64,000 nucleotides of DNA from Vespa crabro (GCF_910589235.1 NC_060967.1:3412438-3476437), one strand, 5' to 3'. Counted from the stretch's first letter, positions 47,470 to 61,909 are shown. Numbers and translations are program-made. The notes: a model not told the origin generated them from the letters alone.

Positions 47470-47694
47470 CGGAATTGCTGCTATTCTCTGATCACCGGAG
47501 ATGAACGAAGTATCTTGAGTATCGGCGAATTATCTCGCAAAGATTTTACTTATGATGGGATTAAACGTTTGGAAAAGGTTTTACGTGGACCAAGGATGGG
47601 CTTGATCGAAAACGACGGGGATCTGGGAGTTCATTTCTACAAAGTGGAACGAGCTTTAAGGAATGTTTCCCTGCTACTACGGCCTTTCTATTAA
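47470..47694 (+). CDS. Doubtful terminal exon, unrecognised
   Basis: After a pyrimidine-rich acceptor (TTCTTAG ending at 47469) an open frame of about 75 codons runs to TAA. Its translation has ordinary composition (ELSRKDFTYDGIKRLEKVL, LGVHFYKVERALRNVSLLL) rather than the low-complexity look of other frames nearby. It has no ATG near its left end, so it would need an upstream exon, which I could not find. Any identity would be guesswork. Confidence 0.2.
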   Translation, partial: RNCCYSLITGDERSILSIGELSRKDFTYDGIKRLEKVLRGPRMGLIENDGDLGVHFYKVERALRNVSLLLRPFY

Positions 47695-47920
47695 ATTCGT
47701 CGCGATCTACGATCTTTTTCTTACTTTTTATTTTTTACTTTTTCTTTTTTCATTTTTACTTCTCTTATCCCTCATTGTCAGTGCTGCCGGCATTAGGAAA
47801 ATAAACAAACAAACAAACGAATAAATAAATAAATAAATAAAGATTTCACGATTAAAATGACGATTTGTTCTTTGGTAAAGTATCAATTATTTGGTAAATC
47901 TTCGACGTACAAGTACATAT

Positions 47921-47954
<34 letters not shown>

Positions 47955-49097
47955 GAAAATACGATATTCTTGGAAACGCGAGTTTATCTTACAGGAAGAC
48001 GCAAAAAATAAGCGCCTATTTAGAATTGCAAACTGTTCCGACTCGTCTAATAAGATCGTTGCTGATGTTTTCAAAATGTTCGATTCGTTCGAAGAAATCT
48101 TTCCGTATTGTCCCCAAGTGGATAGATTCCCGTAAAAAACAAAACAGAAAACTTTACTTTTCGATGATTCGACGTATTTTTTTTTTCGAATATTCGTATA
48201 TCTGCATACCTTTTACTCGGATAATTCGGATACGAATATTTAAGAGGTAGGTGATATTACATGATAGGCGAGAGTATAACGGCACAAGACTCGGTACTTA
48301 CTTAAATGTACTTACATAGATACGTGATTCTTTCTACCGAACAAACCGTACGAATAAAACGCTAACAATATCTTCGTTGTTGCGAATATTCGAACGGTTC
48401 GCTAAATTCGCGTCGAATCGCTACATACACAGATATACATACACGCCTTGTTCATTCGAAATCGAACGATAACGAAGCGAAGAAACCTCGACATTTGAAA
48501 TACGCCACTATAATACTTCAAAGAAGAAGTCGTTCGTGTTAACTCGACGAATTCGGAACATTCCTTCATAAAGATCCTCGAGAATTCAATATTTTCGCGT
48601 TTGGATACGATCGAAATCGATGATTAATGCTAATAACGATAACGATAAGTGTACCACGTGAAAGTATTAAGATTCCATTGCGAATGAGCGAGTTTAGCAG
48701 GACCAACGTGTGTTCGATCGATTCTTCTAGCTAAAACCATTTATCGAAATCGCTCGAGCGAACCGTTAACGGCGATTTGGAGAATGCGGGACGCTGCGTT
48801 ACGGATACAACTCAATATCACAAATATTATCGAAAAAACGATAGGTACTTAAAAACCCAACATCGAGCGAATAAGTCGATGCTTAATCAGGGAAGGGCCC
48901 AATTATACGATATAACACGTCGACCGACGTCACACTCACATACGTTAATTACAGTATTCGTACAAGTGCTTATCGATATACGCCACGTTCCCGAAACGGG
49001 ATTCGCCTAACCGGAAAATTGACTATTTTAATATTCCCTTAGAGAATTTTACAAATCAGTCGAGACTCGAGTGCATGAAGCGTTCTGTTCTTCTTCT

Positions 49098-49150
<53 letters not shown>

Positions 49151-49498
49151 TTCTTTCTGTAGGAAAATTACACGCGCTAGAAGCAAATAAACGGACGTGG
49201 AACTTCGTTGAGTTTGTCCTTTAAACAAAAAGGACATTTACTGTCGCCGTTCCTAATTGCTTGCACGTGTATTTCCCCTTCTTAATCTTTCTTATTACTA
49301 TCGCTTCGTTTTCCTCGCTTTCTATAGATATAGGTATGTATCTTCCTCTACTAACTGCTCCCGATGACATAAAATAAATATTAAAACTATGTCGAGATAT
49401 ATACTATATATAACTTGATAGTAAGAACCGTCGACTCTCTCGTCCTCTGTGTCCGAGCAGATTTCGTATGTACGTACGTGCATCGCGTGTACATATAT

Positions 49499-49538
<40 letters not shown>

Positions 49539-49711
49539 ATATTTTATATTTATATATTTATATCGCTATGTAATAATAATAATCGTAATAATTACATATG
49601 CACGCGGTAACTTTGCCCACGGACTTTCTTCGATGCACGTCACCGCTCTTCTATATATAAATTCATATTTATAATATATATATTTATATATATATATTTA
49701 TATCTATTACA

Positions 49712-49716
49712 ATAAA

Positions 49717-49753
<37 letters not shown>

Positions 49754-49776
49754 GTAATAATAATAATAATAATAAT
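49712..49776. repeat. (AAT)n microsatellite
   Basis: About twenty near-perfect AAT trinucleotides, decaying at the right into related AT-rich repeats. Confidence 0.9.
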
Positions 49777-50696
49777 GATAATGACAATAATGGCAATGAT
49801 AAAAGGTCTAATAATAATACCGGTTGTAATGGAAATGAAGACGATAATTTTTACGGGGGATGATAATGGGATATTGACAACGAACAATGCTTTTTTAATG
49901 CATTGTAAAATGACAAGTTTCAATACGGTATCTCGATTAAAATCTCAAACGGTTAACGAGTCCTCCTTTTATTCCTTCTCATGGTCATCTTTGGAGGAAA
50001 GATAAAAACTATAATGCGATAATATTTGCTTTTATTTGGTAGATAACGGTAGGTCCGTTCGCATATGGTGAAACAATGAAAGTGCGATGCCTTTCTATCA
50101 TCCTGATGTAAATAAACAACGTGACCAATGTATGGTGATGAGAACTAATTAATAAATACAAGTCGATAAAATCGATAAAAAAGTCCCACGTATACACCCT
50201 TGGATCGACTACGTATACGTGTAACTATACAGATAGGTATGTCGTATGTGTATCTCTGTTTTTGTTATGTATACCACCTACGTATACCGTCGTTTAGGTA
50301 TGACTCGAAAATTATTGCAACGTTCGTAATGCGATGGGGCAAAAGCTCTCGCTGAGATCACTTTGGAACTATATTTTGAACTTTCTCACCGATCGTTGCG
50401 TCGGTGCACCTTCTTTTACTTTCGATCATCCAAACTTGAATGAGAAAGTCTTTTTTACGCAGCTCCTCTCAGATCTCGATGATCTATCATCATTGATCCT
50501 TCGAATCTCACATAATCTTGGAGAGAAAGTTTCAAAGTTTCGTGTTTCTTTCTTTCCCCTTTTTTTTTTTTACTCTTTTCTTTCTTCCTTTCTGTTTTTT
50601 TTTTCTATTCTATTCGTCTGGTATATTCAACGAACACGAACACTTCCAATTCGGATCGTGGGAAAAATTCGATGGACCTAGATTGACAAAAGATAT

Positions 50697-51116
50697 CTAA
50701 TCCTCTTCCTCGCTTTCTTCTGTTGTGGGACCGTACATATCTGCAAGTTTGTCGAATCTAGGACCCCAAGCGCCTAAATATTCGTACTCGTGTTGCTCGT
50801 CATCTGTTCCTGAAAATAATGGTTCTCGAATTATCTCTTCCCGTATAATCCATTTTCTTTTAAGATCAAAACATACCCGAAGCCAAGGACGAAAGGGAAC
50901 CTGCGGTGCTTCCGCCACCTTCATACGCATAATTTCGTAAATCGTCGAAAGGTGGTGCATTAGGATCACTGTCGGCTCTTTTCTTGTGATCTTCGATAAA
51001 AATACCCACATTAGGCTCTGGTCCTAATGGATCTACGCAAGAGATCATCGATACATTGAATTAAAATCAAGCATCGTCAAAGTATTAACATGTTCATTTT
51101 TTAATTAAAAATAAAT

Positions 51117-51154
<38 letters not shown>

Positions 51155-54100
51155 CAATTTACTTAATATTATATGAAAGTATATTTTAGAAGATATACTT
51201 TATGGTACTCTAAATGTAAGAAAACAAGTTTTAAAAAGGATTTTAAATACTATCATTGATCGTCATCATAACATTCGAGGTGATAAAATTTATCAAGTTA
51301 AATATAAAACTTACAAGCTACTTTACACGGTGCTAGTTTTCCACCCATTTCTGGAATAGGACCGCCAATTGGAATCTGTAATGGCGTTATGTCGAACGCC
51401 GTCATATCATCTTCCCCACCTCCTTCGTCATCGTAATTAATAATATTCTCTCTCACATCGTCGTCTGGCCCAGGATACTTAATATGAGCCTCCCTTCTTC
51501 TGTTGTAGACGACGAATACCAGAACTAAGACTGTAACGAACGCCATATGTTCATTTAATACTTAAACTCTTAATATCATAAGTTTGATAGAGATATGAAA
51601 TGCTCACCAAGAATAATTAATAAACAAACTAAAATAGCTGCAAGTGCTCCCATACTGAGCTTCAATGTTTGACCCTCCTGTACTAATTCACAATTTTCAC
51701 CCCAAAATCCTTCAGGACAAATGCATCGATATCGATATCGAGGATCTTGATTGATACATCTACCACCGTTGAGACAAGGATAATCTATGCATTCATTTTT
51801 ATCCATGCAACCTTTGTTATCAGGCGATGGTATTCTTCCTTCTCCACAACTATAAATAAAGTCGTAGATGTCTTTTTTCTAATTGACTTTTTAAATTGTT
51901 ACCATTAACAGGATTGAATAACTCACGTGCAATCGTATTCGTTCCAGAGATCGATGCATTCAAAAGGTTCGGGACAAATGACATTAGCGCAGGGTTTATT
52001 CGAAGGACAATTTCGTTCAAGATTTCTTGCCATTGTTGCTTGACCCCATGGTGTTCCATTCATAGCCGGTGGTAATGGGAGATGCTTACCTTCTAGCCTG
52101 ATATCGTCCAAACAGCCTATCGAAAGATTTCAATTTAATCATTCGAGATCGTCTCGATTATCTAATAAAATTTACCTTTTTGATAATCAGCGTAAACTTC
52201 GAACGTTCTTACGCCAGTGTATTCGGCTTTGCCGCCAGCATAAATTCCTTCTTGTTTATCGACTAAGAGCCATTGATGGCCTTCAAAGGAAAAGGTCTCG
52301 TTGAATCTTCTACCCTCTCCACCATCCAATTCCAAGGTCGCTGCTGAGCCATATCTAGATACTCTGACAGTATGCCATTGACCATCATCCACTGCTATCG
52401 CACTTAACCAAATATCTCGTTCCTCTGTTCTAAGACTATTTAAGTTGTATCTGAAGTGTAATCGGCTATCCTTGATCTGTAATAAAAAATGATTTAGAAT
52501 CGCTCGAAATATATAAATAGAATGTGAATCGAAATGAAAGTAATCTACGTACTTCTAAAATAGCATATTCTCTGTTATGCTGATCGCTGACTCTGAAAAG
52601 TTCACCGTGCACCTCCCGAGTTCGGAATCTCAACTGCACCTGAGTCGAATATTTGTCGGGTTCAAACGACAATGCATATTTGACATAACTCTGTGGCTTG
52701 AATGTTGTTGGTATCGTTTGGGTCATACAACCAGGACCGGTCCAGCCTGGATTACATTGGCATCTTGCTTCGGAGAAGTTACCAACGCAGGTGCCATGTT
52801 CCCAACAACGGAACGTTAATTCTTGATGGCTACATATCTCCTCGGTTTGTGGACAACCTGATACGCTATTCCTTGATAATCCAGGATGAGCCAGATCGTA
52901 AAGTTTGCTATTGTGAAATAGATTCTTTATGCAACCATCAAACCCTTTCCCTACTGGCATGTGTTTCCATTTGTAATGAGTTGGATCGAATTGTTCCACG
53001 TAAAGCCCACCAATTTGAAGCGGTGCATTTACGTTCAAGTATTCGTTGAACGGTGGTACCGTGCCTTGAGCTTGGCAACTTGTGTCGTTAAACTCCGAAG
53101 GTGTACCATCTTCTAATTCTGATATCTCGGCAGATTTACAGTAATCGATGATAAGTTTTACCGTCTGCAATATATAAGGATTATTCATATAAGTTCAAAT
53201 TTCAAATTTGGTGGATTCAATCGAATGAAAATTATTTGACCTCAGTATTCCAGAATATATCGAGCCTGTGCCATTCTCCATCGTCCAAAGTCCTTTTAGG
53301 TTTGACTTTCAATTCTAAAGTACCAGATCCGAAATCTATTAAAAGCCTTGGTATTCCACGTTCTAATTCAACCGATATAAAGTCTGAAATCAAATTAAAC
53401 AAAGAGAATTAAACGAACTTGTCAAACAACAAGAAAATCAATTCCAAACTTATAACTCACCAGACACCATAATTTCATCAGATTCCGGGGGAACAATAGG
53501 ACCATTGTACAAAAGCAATCCATCCGACTTTCTTGTAATAAATTCAAAACTTAAATGACTATTATCGCACATCTCCAGGGCCGGATACCAAGCCCAACCA
53601 TTCCCACGAAAACTTCTAGCTGTTTGTTGACATCTAGGTCCATTATATCCGGAAGGACATTGGCACCTATCGATTTACAGAATATTTAAGTTAATACATT
53701 CGAAGGTACGATCTTTACTAAAGTTTGTACTTACGATAATCCAAATCTTCCTTCAACGCAACGACCGCCATTGTAGCAAGGACTGCTTCTACAAGATTCA
53801 CTCTTGCTAAAGTTTCTTGCACCGCAGGTACATTCAGCTATCACGTCGACTCTTACTCCCACCAAAGCAGTTTTATTAGCGTTAACCATATAAGGTAAAC
53901 TACTGATATCAAGTGTGTTAGTGCAACTGCCTTCGCACATCTCATTTTCATAATAACACTCATCGATACCGACCATCGTAATGTTAATTCCAACATCCTT
54001 TTCAATCTAATTTTACACGAAACAATAACAGTATTCGATATATTTCGAGAAAGTATCATCGATGTTTTTTATCGATCAAATTCCTTACCTCTTCCCGATG

Positions 54101-56614
54101 CATCAAGACGATTCCATTGAGCCTAACAGGTTTATAATAAGGAGAACCATGAGCAGCGAATCTGACGTCGGTTAAAGGTGGATGCATCCTTCGCAATTGA
54201 ACACTAAAGACATCAACGTATTCCCTTTCGATGTTTAATAAATGTGCCAATTTTTCTCGGAATAAATCTGCTTTACTTCGAGATAAGTTTTGTGACTATA
54301 TCAATGTGAACATATATCAATGTAATTATAACGCAATACAAATGTCTTTGCTTAACAGTCAAGTAAATTTATGAAAATAAATAAAATATACCCTATAATC
54401 CCATACACGTATGAAATCCTCATCCGTTATACCCGATATCCGAACAGAGCCAGAATTAAGAACAGCTTCGTGGGGAATACTTTTCACATTGACTGTCACA
54501 TTCGCAGGGACATCCGTTTGTGTGTGCTTTCGATCGTAAACCTTGAAACGAAGATGATATCTTCCATCATGCGTACCAGATTTCATGTATATCATGCCAG
54601 TATCTTCATCGAGCTTGAATTGTGCATGCTCGAGGCCTTCCCAATAAAACTTTTTGTCTGGTAAGTCCCAATCGTCCAAATCATAGACGTAGACTCTACC
54701 TATCTCGGTATCGGGTGATTGTCCCTAAAATTATATTACACATTGGATCGAACAACGTATTGCATTTTTCTATAATAATATTGTTTTACTTACTGCATAA
54801 TTATATACAAAAATGTCTTTAGATCCTGGCTGCATTTTATTGTCATTACTATCGCCGATTATAACAGTCAAGGTACTGGTTCCAGACATCGAAGGATTTC
54901 CAGAATCCTTAATCACTATCGGTATCAAGTATTCCTTTTGTTGTTCCCTATCGAATGATCGTAACGACGAAACTATAGCCATACCATCTCCGTTTGCTCC
55001 CTCTGAACACAAAATAATATCATGGTAATTAATCGAATATTTTTTAAATTTGACGTTTGAAATGTTACAAATTAACTCACTGTTGTCGCTTTCGACTCTG
55101 AAACTAGCTCTGATGATATCGTCTGCATTAGGATCCATTCTGAAAGTGAATGGTGGACCATTGCTCTTCGATCTGTCGTCATCGTCGGTAGCCAAAATCT
55201 CGACGACTTTTCTCGTTTGAAGATGTTCTTGTAAAATTGGTCGATAATCTTTAAGGAATCTAGGTGGATTATCATTTATATCCTGAACGATAACTGTGAG
55301 AGTAGCGGTTGCAGTTTTTGGTGGTATACCATCATCGATAGCCAAGATTTTAACCTGAAATTTTGTTCAAACATTTATTTTTAATATTTGTTGAAATATT
55401 TTGTAAAAAATAAATATACCTGATGACGAGGAGTTTCCTCACGATCGAGACTTCTTTGAATGGATACCGTACCATTCTCATTAATGAAAAATTGTCTTTT
55501 CCTGTCGGAACTTCTATCGATAGAATATGAAACTTTACTTTTGCCGCCTTGATCAGGATCAGTAGCTTTAAACGTTTCGAGAGTATTCCCGATTCTAGCG
55601 TTTTCCGGCACAGTTGCTTCAATATTGGCTCTTTCAAATTGTGGCTGATTATCGTTGATGTCCCTTAATTTCACTACCACCCAAGAGTAAGCAACGTGAT
55701 ACTTGTCATTATCATTATCTTCACCCTAAATATAGAATATAATTAATTTTATTTGATCTTAGAGTAGATCTTAATATCGAATCATTATACCTACCTTATC
55801 GTTCACCTGTATCCTGAATCTAAATCCATTGCTTTGCAATTGATCCTCATAATCGAGAGATTGAACGATCTTCAAAGAGCCAGTACCATCGTTGTTTCTT
55901 ACCATAGTAAATTTGTCAGCACCATAGCCACTACTTTCGATGACCTATCGACATTAGAATCGTCGAAGTATATATGTAGAATCTCGTTTGAATCGATAGA
56001 GAGGATATATTGAAAAAAAAAGTGTTATACCTTGTATTGAAACTTATTGGTTTCATCCTCATCGTGAACAGTAACGGTGAGTATTGGCATTTCAGGTAAA
56101 TCAGGTCCTTCCGTTTCATCTACTTCGGTAAACCATTCTTCTTTTGTAAATTGTGGTGGCATATCATTTATATCTTTCACTCGTATAGACGCCGTCCCGG
56201 TACCTAAAGAATAAAGATTTTCATTTTCTATGAAGTCACATCTATGTATGTGTGTGTGTGTGTTGCACATCTATATATGTGCAACTATTTCATATAATAA
56301 GTTCGATTTGCATACTTTAATAATAAAGTATGATCGGATTACCTTTTAACCCCCCTCCATCCGCCGCGACAACTTGTATAGAATAATCCGGGGTACGTTC
56401 TCTGTCCAAACAGCAAACAGCCGTCTTTATAACTCCCGTTTCAGATTCGATCTCAAATATGGGAGTTCCAGTTTCTTCTTCGATAACGTTCTTTTCGATA
56501 GAGTAAACCAATTTCGCGTTTGTACCTTCGCTAGGATCGTCATAATCTACTGCAGTCATGGTCATTACGACCATTCCTATAAAACGACAGATATCATTGA
56601 ATGCAAACGGATGC

Positions 56615-56677
<63 letters not shown>

Positions 56678-58639
56678 TATATACAAGTTAAATTATTTTA
56701 ATATTAGAAGAATGGGAATAAAATTAAGTTCGATTAAAATGAAAGAAATTGTTGATGAATTTTTAGAAGAGTTTTTACTACTTCAATGTAACTGATTATT
56801 ATTGTAAATCGATTGATATATATGTACACTTGTTATATGTACATTATTTTGTATCATATTTGTGTATCAAAATAGAAATGACAAAAATTGATATCGAAGT
56901 AATCTTTTAAATTCTTATAAAAAACTTGTCTAGGCTATGAACATGAATGTAAAAGAAATCAAATGGAATACATATATACATATCTATGTATGATATATTT
57001 TATACAAACCTGCAGTTCCATTTTCGGTAACGTTACCAAAGTATACTCCCTGTGGGAATATCGGAGCATTATCGTTAATATCTTTGAGATTGACCTGTAC
57101 ATCAGCATATCCTACTAAACCTTCCCCACCCTCGTCCTGAGCGAATACAGTAAATCGCCATTGAGGTCTTCCATTAGGTTGATCTCTGTCGAGTGGCTGG
57201 CATAAATGACAATTATATATAATAATAATTAAAATATTTCTCGCATTTTATAACATTTTCATTTCAAATAAGATATTTAAAAATCGTAAATGTATGTATT
57301 ATTCATTCGCGTTCAAAGCTTAATATTTGTTAGTTCCATATTATATAATTTTTCTATTAGAACAGGGAAGAAAATTGGACTAGTGTGTAAGATTAAATGC
57401 AGTTTTCGCTTGAAAACGGAAATGGAAAAAAGGTGAATTACTTTGAGAACGAAAATCTCTCCAGTAGTCCGATTGATGTCAAATTTACTATTGGCCGGGT
57501 TGTCTGGATCGATTCCCTGTCCTGTCAAGAAATATACGATGTTTTGAGGTCTATCCTTATCCCCGTCGGTCGCAGTGACCTAAATTCAATGGAATCAATA
57601 TTTAAAGTTTCATTCCTTTTGATGAATACTTCTTAAGAGATAAATATATTAAAACAAAAAATAAAAAAAATAAAAAATAAAATTAACAATCATTACCCCG
57701 AGTACTCGTTTTGGTAAATTCCTATCATCTTCCTCTGTGATTTGTGTTCTATAATTCGGTCTTTCAAAGACAGGTGGATTATCATTTACATCCTTCACGT
57801 GTATAACGACCGTTGTATTATTCTCTTCCAAGCTATCCGATGCTGTGAGACGAAGTTCGTACTGAAAAAGAGAAACGAAGGAAACTGCAATCAAATTTCC
57901 TTTATCCTTGAAGATTTTGTTAAAACTCCATAAATTATTACTCAAAAGTTAATCTTCATAAATAAGAATTAAAAATGAACTCGCATTGAAATACTTTTAT
58001 TCGACGTTGAAAGCCTAACATTTTTTACGAGATTTTATAGAAATCAAAGAGAAAAGAAGAAGAAAAGAAAAAGACGTAAAAAGCTAAAGTAAAAGACGTA
58101 AAGGCTCACCCTTTTTCTGGTTTCATAATCCAAAACACCGGCGACATAAATTGCGCCGGTCATGTTCTTCACAGCAAAAGCACCGCCTACGTTACCGCTC
58201 GTAATCTCGTATCGAATACGCGAGGCTGTAAAACGATAAAAAAATGGCTTTTGTGATTCTCTGAAAAATTGGATTTCTCGATCATTTTCTTTTTTCTTTA
58301 CGTGAATTATAAATTATTTTCCAAATATTTTTATCTCTTTTTCATTTCGTATTCTCGAAAAGCCCTTGTCTATGAAATCGAAAAATACACGTTTGACGAA
58401 AGTAAACTCTTTCGGATTTTGAAAAAATTCAAAAAAGCCTTCTAGTCATATTGTATAAAAATGTATTACAAGAAAACAATGCGAGATATGCTTACACTCG
58501 TCGTGGTCTTTGGCGGTGACAGTAAGAACTGTATGTTGAATGTCCTCATTCTCGTCTACCTCAGCCTCGTAGAGGCTTTTGTCGAAGTAAGGCGGGTTGT
58601 CGTTCTTGTCGGCTATTCCAATCCGGATGAATTTAGTTA
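50697..58639 (-). CDS. CadN: Neural (DN-) cadherin, 3' part of the gene: last 23 exons, about 1,690 aa
   Basis: Classical type III cadherin that mediates calcium-dependent adhesion between neurons and axons and binds beta- and p120-catenin. From the 5' side the exons are 58496-58639, 58110-58225, 57697-57861, 57442-57579, 57010-57196, 56343-56576, 56031-56203, 55795-55944, 55420-55725, 55081-55354, 54794-55002, 54392-54724, 54089-54295, 53735-54006, 53461-53666, 53241-53383, 52553-53164, 52176-52476, 51927-52116, 51608-51849, 51315-51530, 50877-51032 and 50697-50809; all phases agree. Seven cadherin calcium motifs (NDNPP, VNDNPP, INDNAP, INDMPP, INDNQP, INDNPP, SNDNKM) precede the cysteine-rich EGF and laminin-G modules, an EGF (CLNGGRC), one membrane helix (ALAAILVCLLIILVLVLVF), a p120-type EGGGEDDMTAFD motif, and the catenin-binding GSTAGSLSSLASGTDD, GPRFDKLADMYG tail ending EESEEED. 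The first exon seen starts inside a codon, so the 5' part lies beyond the window. Confidence 0.95.
51120..51152. repeat. (AT)n microsatellite in CadN intron
   Basis: Alternating AT run in the intron between the exons ending 51315 and starting 51032. Confidence 0.85.
56617..56675. repeat. (AT)n microsatellite in CadN intron
   Basis: Nearly 60 bases of alternating AT in the 433-bp intron at 56577-57009, the largest CadN intron inside the sequenced coding part. Confidence 0.9.
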
Positions 58640-59199
58640 CTGTAAATTCAAAAAGAAGACATTGTATTAGATTTTGTGATCCAATTCCTCTGACAATCTA
58701 TTTTTGGTTATTTAGAATTTCAATTTAAATTATATCATTATAGTTAAATATAGTATAATCGCTAAGAAATATTGTTTCAAGAAAATTGACTTTGAAAATT
58801 TATAAAATACGTGGATTTTTATCATATATACGTCTATGAAATATCGATGAACTTCATTCTATTATATTAATAGTATTAAAGTGAATAGATGAAAAGAGGA
58901 CAGTTTTTCGATGAAAACGATATTTTTTTTATGTCTTTACGATTTTCCATTCCGAAGATATCGTTATTTAAATATTATCATTCATAATGAGAAATCATAT
59001 GTTTGTAGTAATAGTAAAAATACTACGGCGCTTTTGGAATTTACACCGTAAGTGCGTAATTTTATGTAGGTCAGTGTGTCAATAACTTTTGAATGAAATT
59101 ATAGAGAGCAATGAACCGATATAAACTTTTAATATGTGGATGGGAATATCTCTGGAACTAAGCACGATAAAGATTTCAAAAAAGAACCGTTTTAAAGAG

Positions 59200-59650
59200 C
59201 AGATTTTTCTTTAGCTTTTCACAATATTTATAACAATTATTTAACAATTTTTCATATATAATTTCTCATAAATCAATTATCAAGAGCATATATAAAAGAT
59301 AATTTTAAAAAGAAAACGTTTTCATACTTTTTCATAATACCTTTAAACAACTTTTAAACGACTATTTAACAATTTATTATAAATAATTTGTTATAAACAA
59401 TTATTAAGAATATGTAAAAAGCAATTTTAAAGAGAAAATGTTGATTTTTTACAACATCTTTAAATACAATTATTTTACAATTCATTATTAATAAATAATT
59501 TGTTATAAACAATTTGTTATTAATAATTTTTCAAAATATATTTATTGTGCAATTTCAATAAGAAAATGTTTTTCTACTTTTTCATAATATCTTTAAACAA
59601 TTATTTAATAATTTGTTATTAAATAATTTTCAAGAATTTCAATAAAACGC
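59200..59650. repeat. Diverged tandem repeat, about 122-126-bp unit
   Basis: Similar segments of the form AAAATGTTT, TACTTTTTCATAATA, TCTTTAAACAATTATTTAA recur near 59315, 59437 and 59563, with a weaker first copy near 59202. Units are AT-rich and clearly diverged. Confidence 0.6.
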
Positions 59651-60678
59651 TTATAATCTGCTCGATTTATGTATGTTAATACAATAAAATCTATATCCAT
59701 GAAATAATAATAAGATAATAAATGAATGCCTTTGAGGTCTGATATTTTCAGAAAATTAAATTATTACAGATAAGAAGACACGAATGTCTCTTATCTTCAT
59801 TTACTCTATTGATCTGTAAAGCTCTATCCAAATCAAAGACGACCACTTCACGTATATTCCTTGTTAGTCAGAGTATTAATTATGCTATGTAGACTACAGT
59901 ACGGTAATTACTTTCCTGCCACGAACGACTCTCTCGTGGGCTCCTTTTTTCTGCTTCTGTCATGACAAACCCGTTCCTTCGTATCTTTTTTCTCTTCTTT
60001 ACTTTTCCTCTCGGCCTACTTTCATTCTGAGCTAATTATTAATTAACGATTAAGTCGAGCGACAAATCGATTTATGTTGTATCGATTTTTTTACTTTATT
60101 TTTTACTTTATGTTTCTTTCAAAAATATTTAACGAATCAAAGCAGATAATCGATATATTAACAAAGTAAAAAACAACGAAATGAATGATCTAATTATCCT
60201 TTCTTATCGAGAAAATTGTTTTAGCTTTAATTAATTGTACGAATTTTATATAGATATATTTATATTTGTGGGGAATGAATTCTATAAAAATATTATGTCC
60301 CTTACGATTCAGCCGAATTTTTCTATTTTTTTTTTTTATATCCTTTGAAAAATATCATATGCATCTCAAAAATATCTATTAAAATCTTATTGAACATAAA
60401 ATGTTTATTATTCTACATATGACCATTTTAATTGAATATTACTCGTTTTTGAACAAATTCCTTTTACAAATAGCCATAGTAATGAAAAAATTGACATCAC
60501 TGAAGGTTGTATCTTCAATATATATAAAAATTGGCACATACTAATATCGTTCGCTGTAGAATATGATCGCCTGTATTATAGTATGCAAAATTGTATCGAA
60601 TAGAGAGGAAATACCTATCTATGTACCATTTACGGCCGCAGGTGTTCATACATATATATTTACATAGATATCTATCTA

Positions 60679-60739
<61 letters not shown>

Positions 60740-61909
60740 GGTGGACGAAACTAAACGAATTGATGGACAAGTGCTCGTAACCAGGCCGTCCCAAGAGCAA
60801 TCCAAAGCAAGGTATTATTTAAAATCATTTGTATACCAATTTGTAACCCTCTATATAAACCTATGTTTTATCCTATCTAAAAATATATAACATCCTGTTG
60901 AAATTCTTATGATTACACTTAGAAAATAATAACATTTGAACATGAACTAAAAAAATGAAAAAAGTGATTGAAAAATTATATAAATTCCTATAAATATATA
61001 TAATCAAACAATTATATCAAGTATGTAGAATCAATCATTTCTACATTAGAAAGAAATTTTCATTTGAAATCTAAATATTTAAAAGCATCGTAAAATGATC
61101 TATTGCTAAAAAAATAATTATGATAAATTGCTAAAAAATAATCGTAGTCACGTTCACACCCTGTTTTCTTCAAGTGAGGCCGCGAAAACGTGCCGGGGCT
61201 ACACCCAATGACTGTACAGCGGATGTACGAAACGCGTTACTAGGCCACGGGGTAAGAAATCGATGAAGCCCCCACCCTCTCTCCAACCCCTCACCGATCC
61301 CCCTGTCAGCGACGTGGAGAGAGCATTCGCTTCTTGGCCGCACCCTGTAACACCCGATTGGTTTTCAAAATACGACCTCCTCTTTACCACTCCTCCTTCA
61401 ACTACCATAGTCCCTGCTCTTCGCTCTTTCGACGTAAGCAGAACCGCTCGTTATCCGTTAAGGACGGTCACGGACCATGGTTGATCTTTTGCCACCTTTC
61501 TACCTATTTTCTCTCTCCATTTCTCTATATTTTTGACTTCGAGAAAATAACTCAAATTTTTTCGATTGATTTTATACACGATTTGAAAAAAAGAATTCTT
61601 GTAAGTTAAAAAACACTCTATAACTCATTTCTTTTTCTCTTATCTAAATGAAAAAATAATGTAACTTACAAAAATTAATCTTTAGATTTCTCTAATAAGA
61701 ATTTGTCAAAATCAAGATTTTTTTTTGGTTTATTCAGATATAAAAAAAAAAAACAATAAGAAACATTAATATTCGGACGAACTATTCATCTATCATTTTT
61801 AAATAAATTCAAACAATACATAATAAGGTTTAAGCAAACGAACTTTTTGATTATAAGAGAATAGTATAAAATATTGTACGAGGAAAAAAATGAAACAATA
61901 ATTAAAAAA

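Larger units (their letters stand above)
46692..50696. other. 4 kb of microsatellite-rich sequence, partly CadN 3' UTR
   Basis: Contains a (GT)n tract (about 47080-47112), an (AATA)n run (about 47819-47841), GAAAA repeats (about 47935-47960), a (CT)n tract (about 49100-49145), AT runs (about 49503-49535 and 49675-49700) and a long (AAT)n array (about 49712-49776). A long minus-strand CadN 3' UTR probably occupies the right part. A GC-richer block at 47200-47700 includes the doubtful exon listed separately. Confidence 0.5.

Noticed and set aside
52577..53049. Plus-strand open frames
   Set aside because: They are antisense shadows of the long CadN laminin-G/EGF exon.
61263..61484. Proline-rich 73-codon frame
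   Set aside because: Arises from the GC-rich island; no splice context or recognisable motif.
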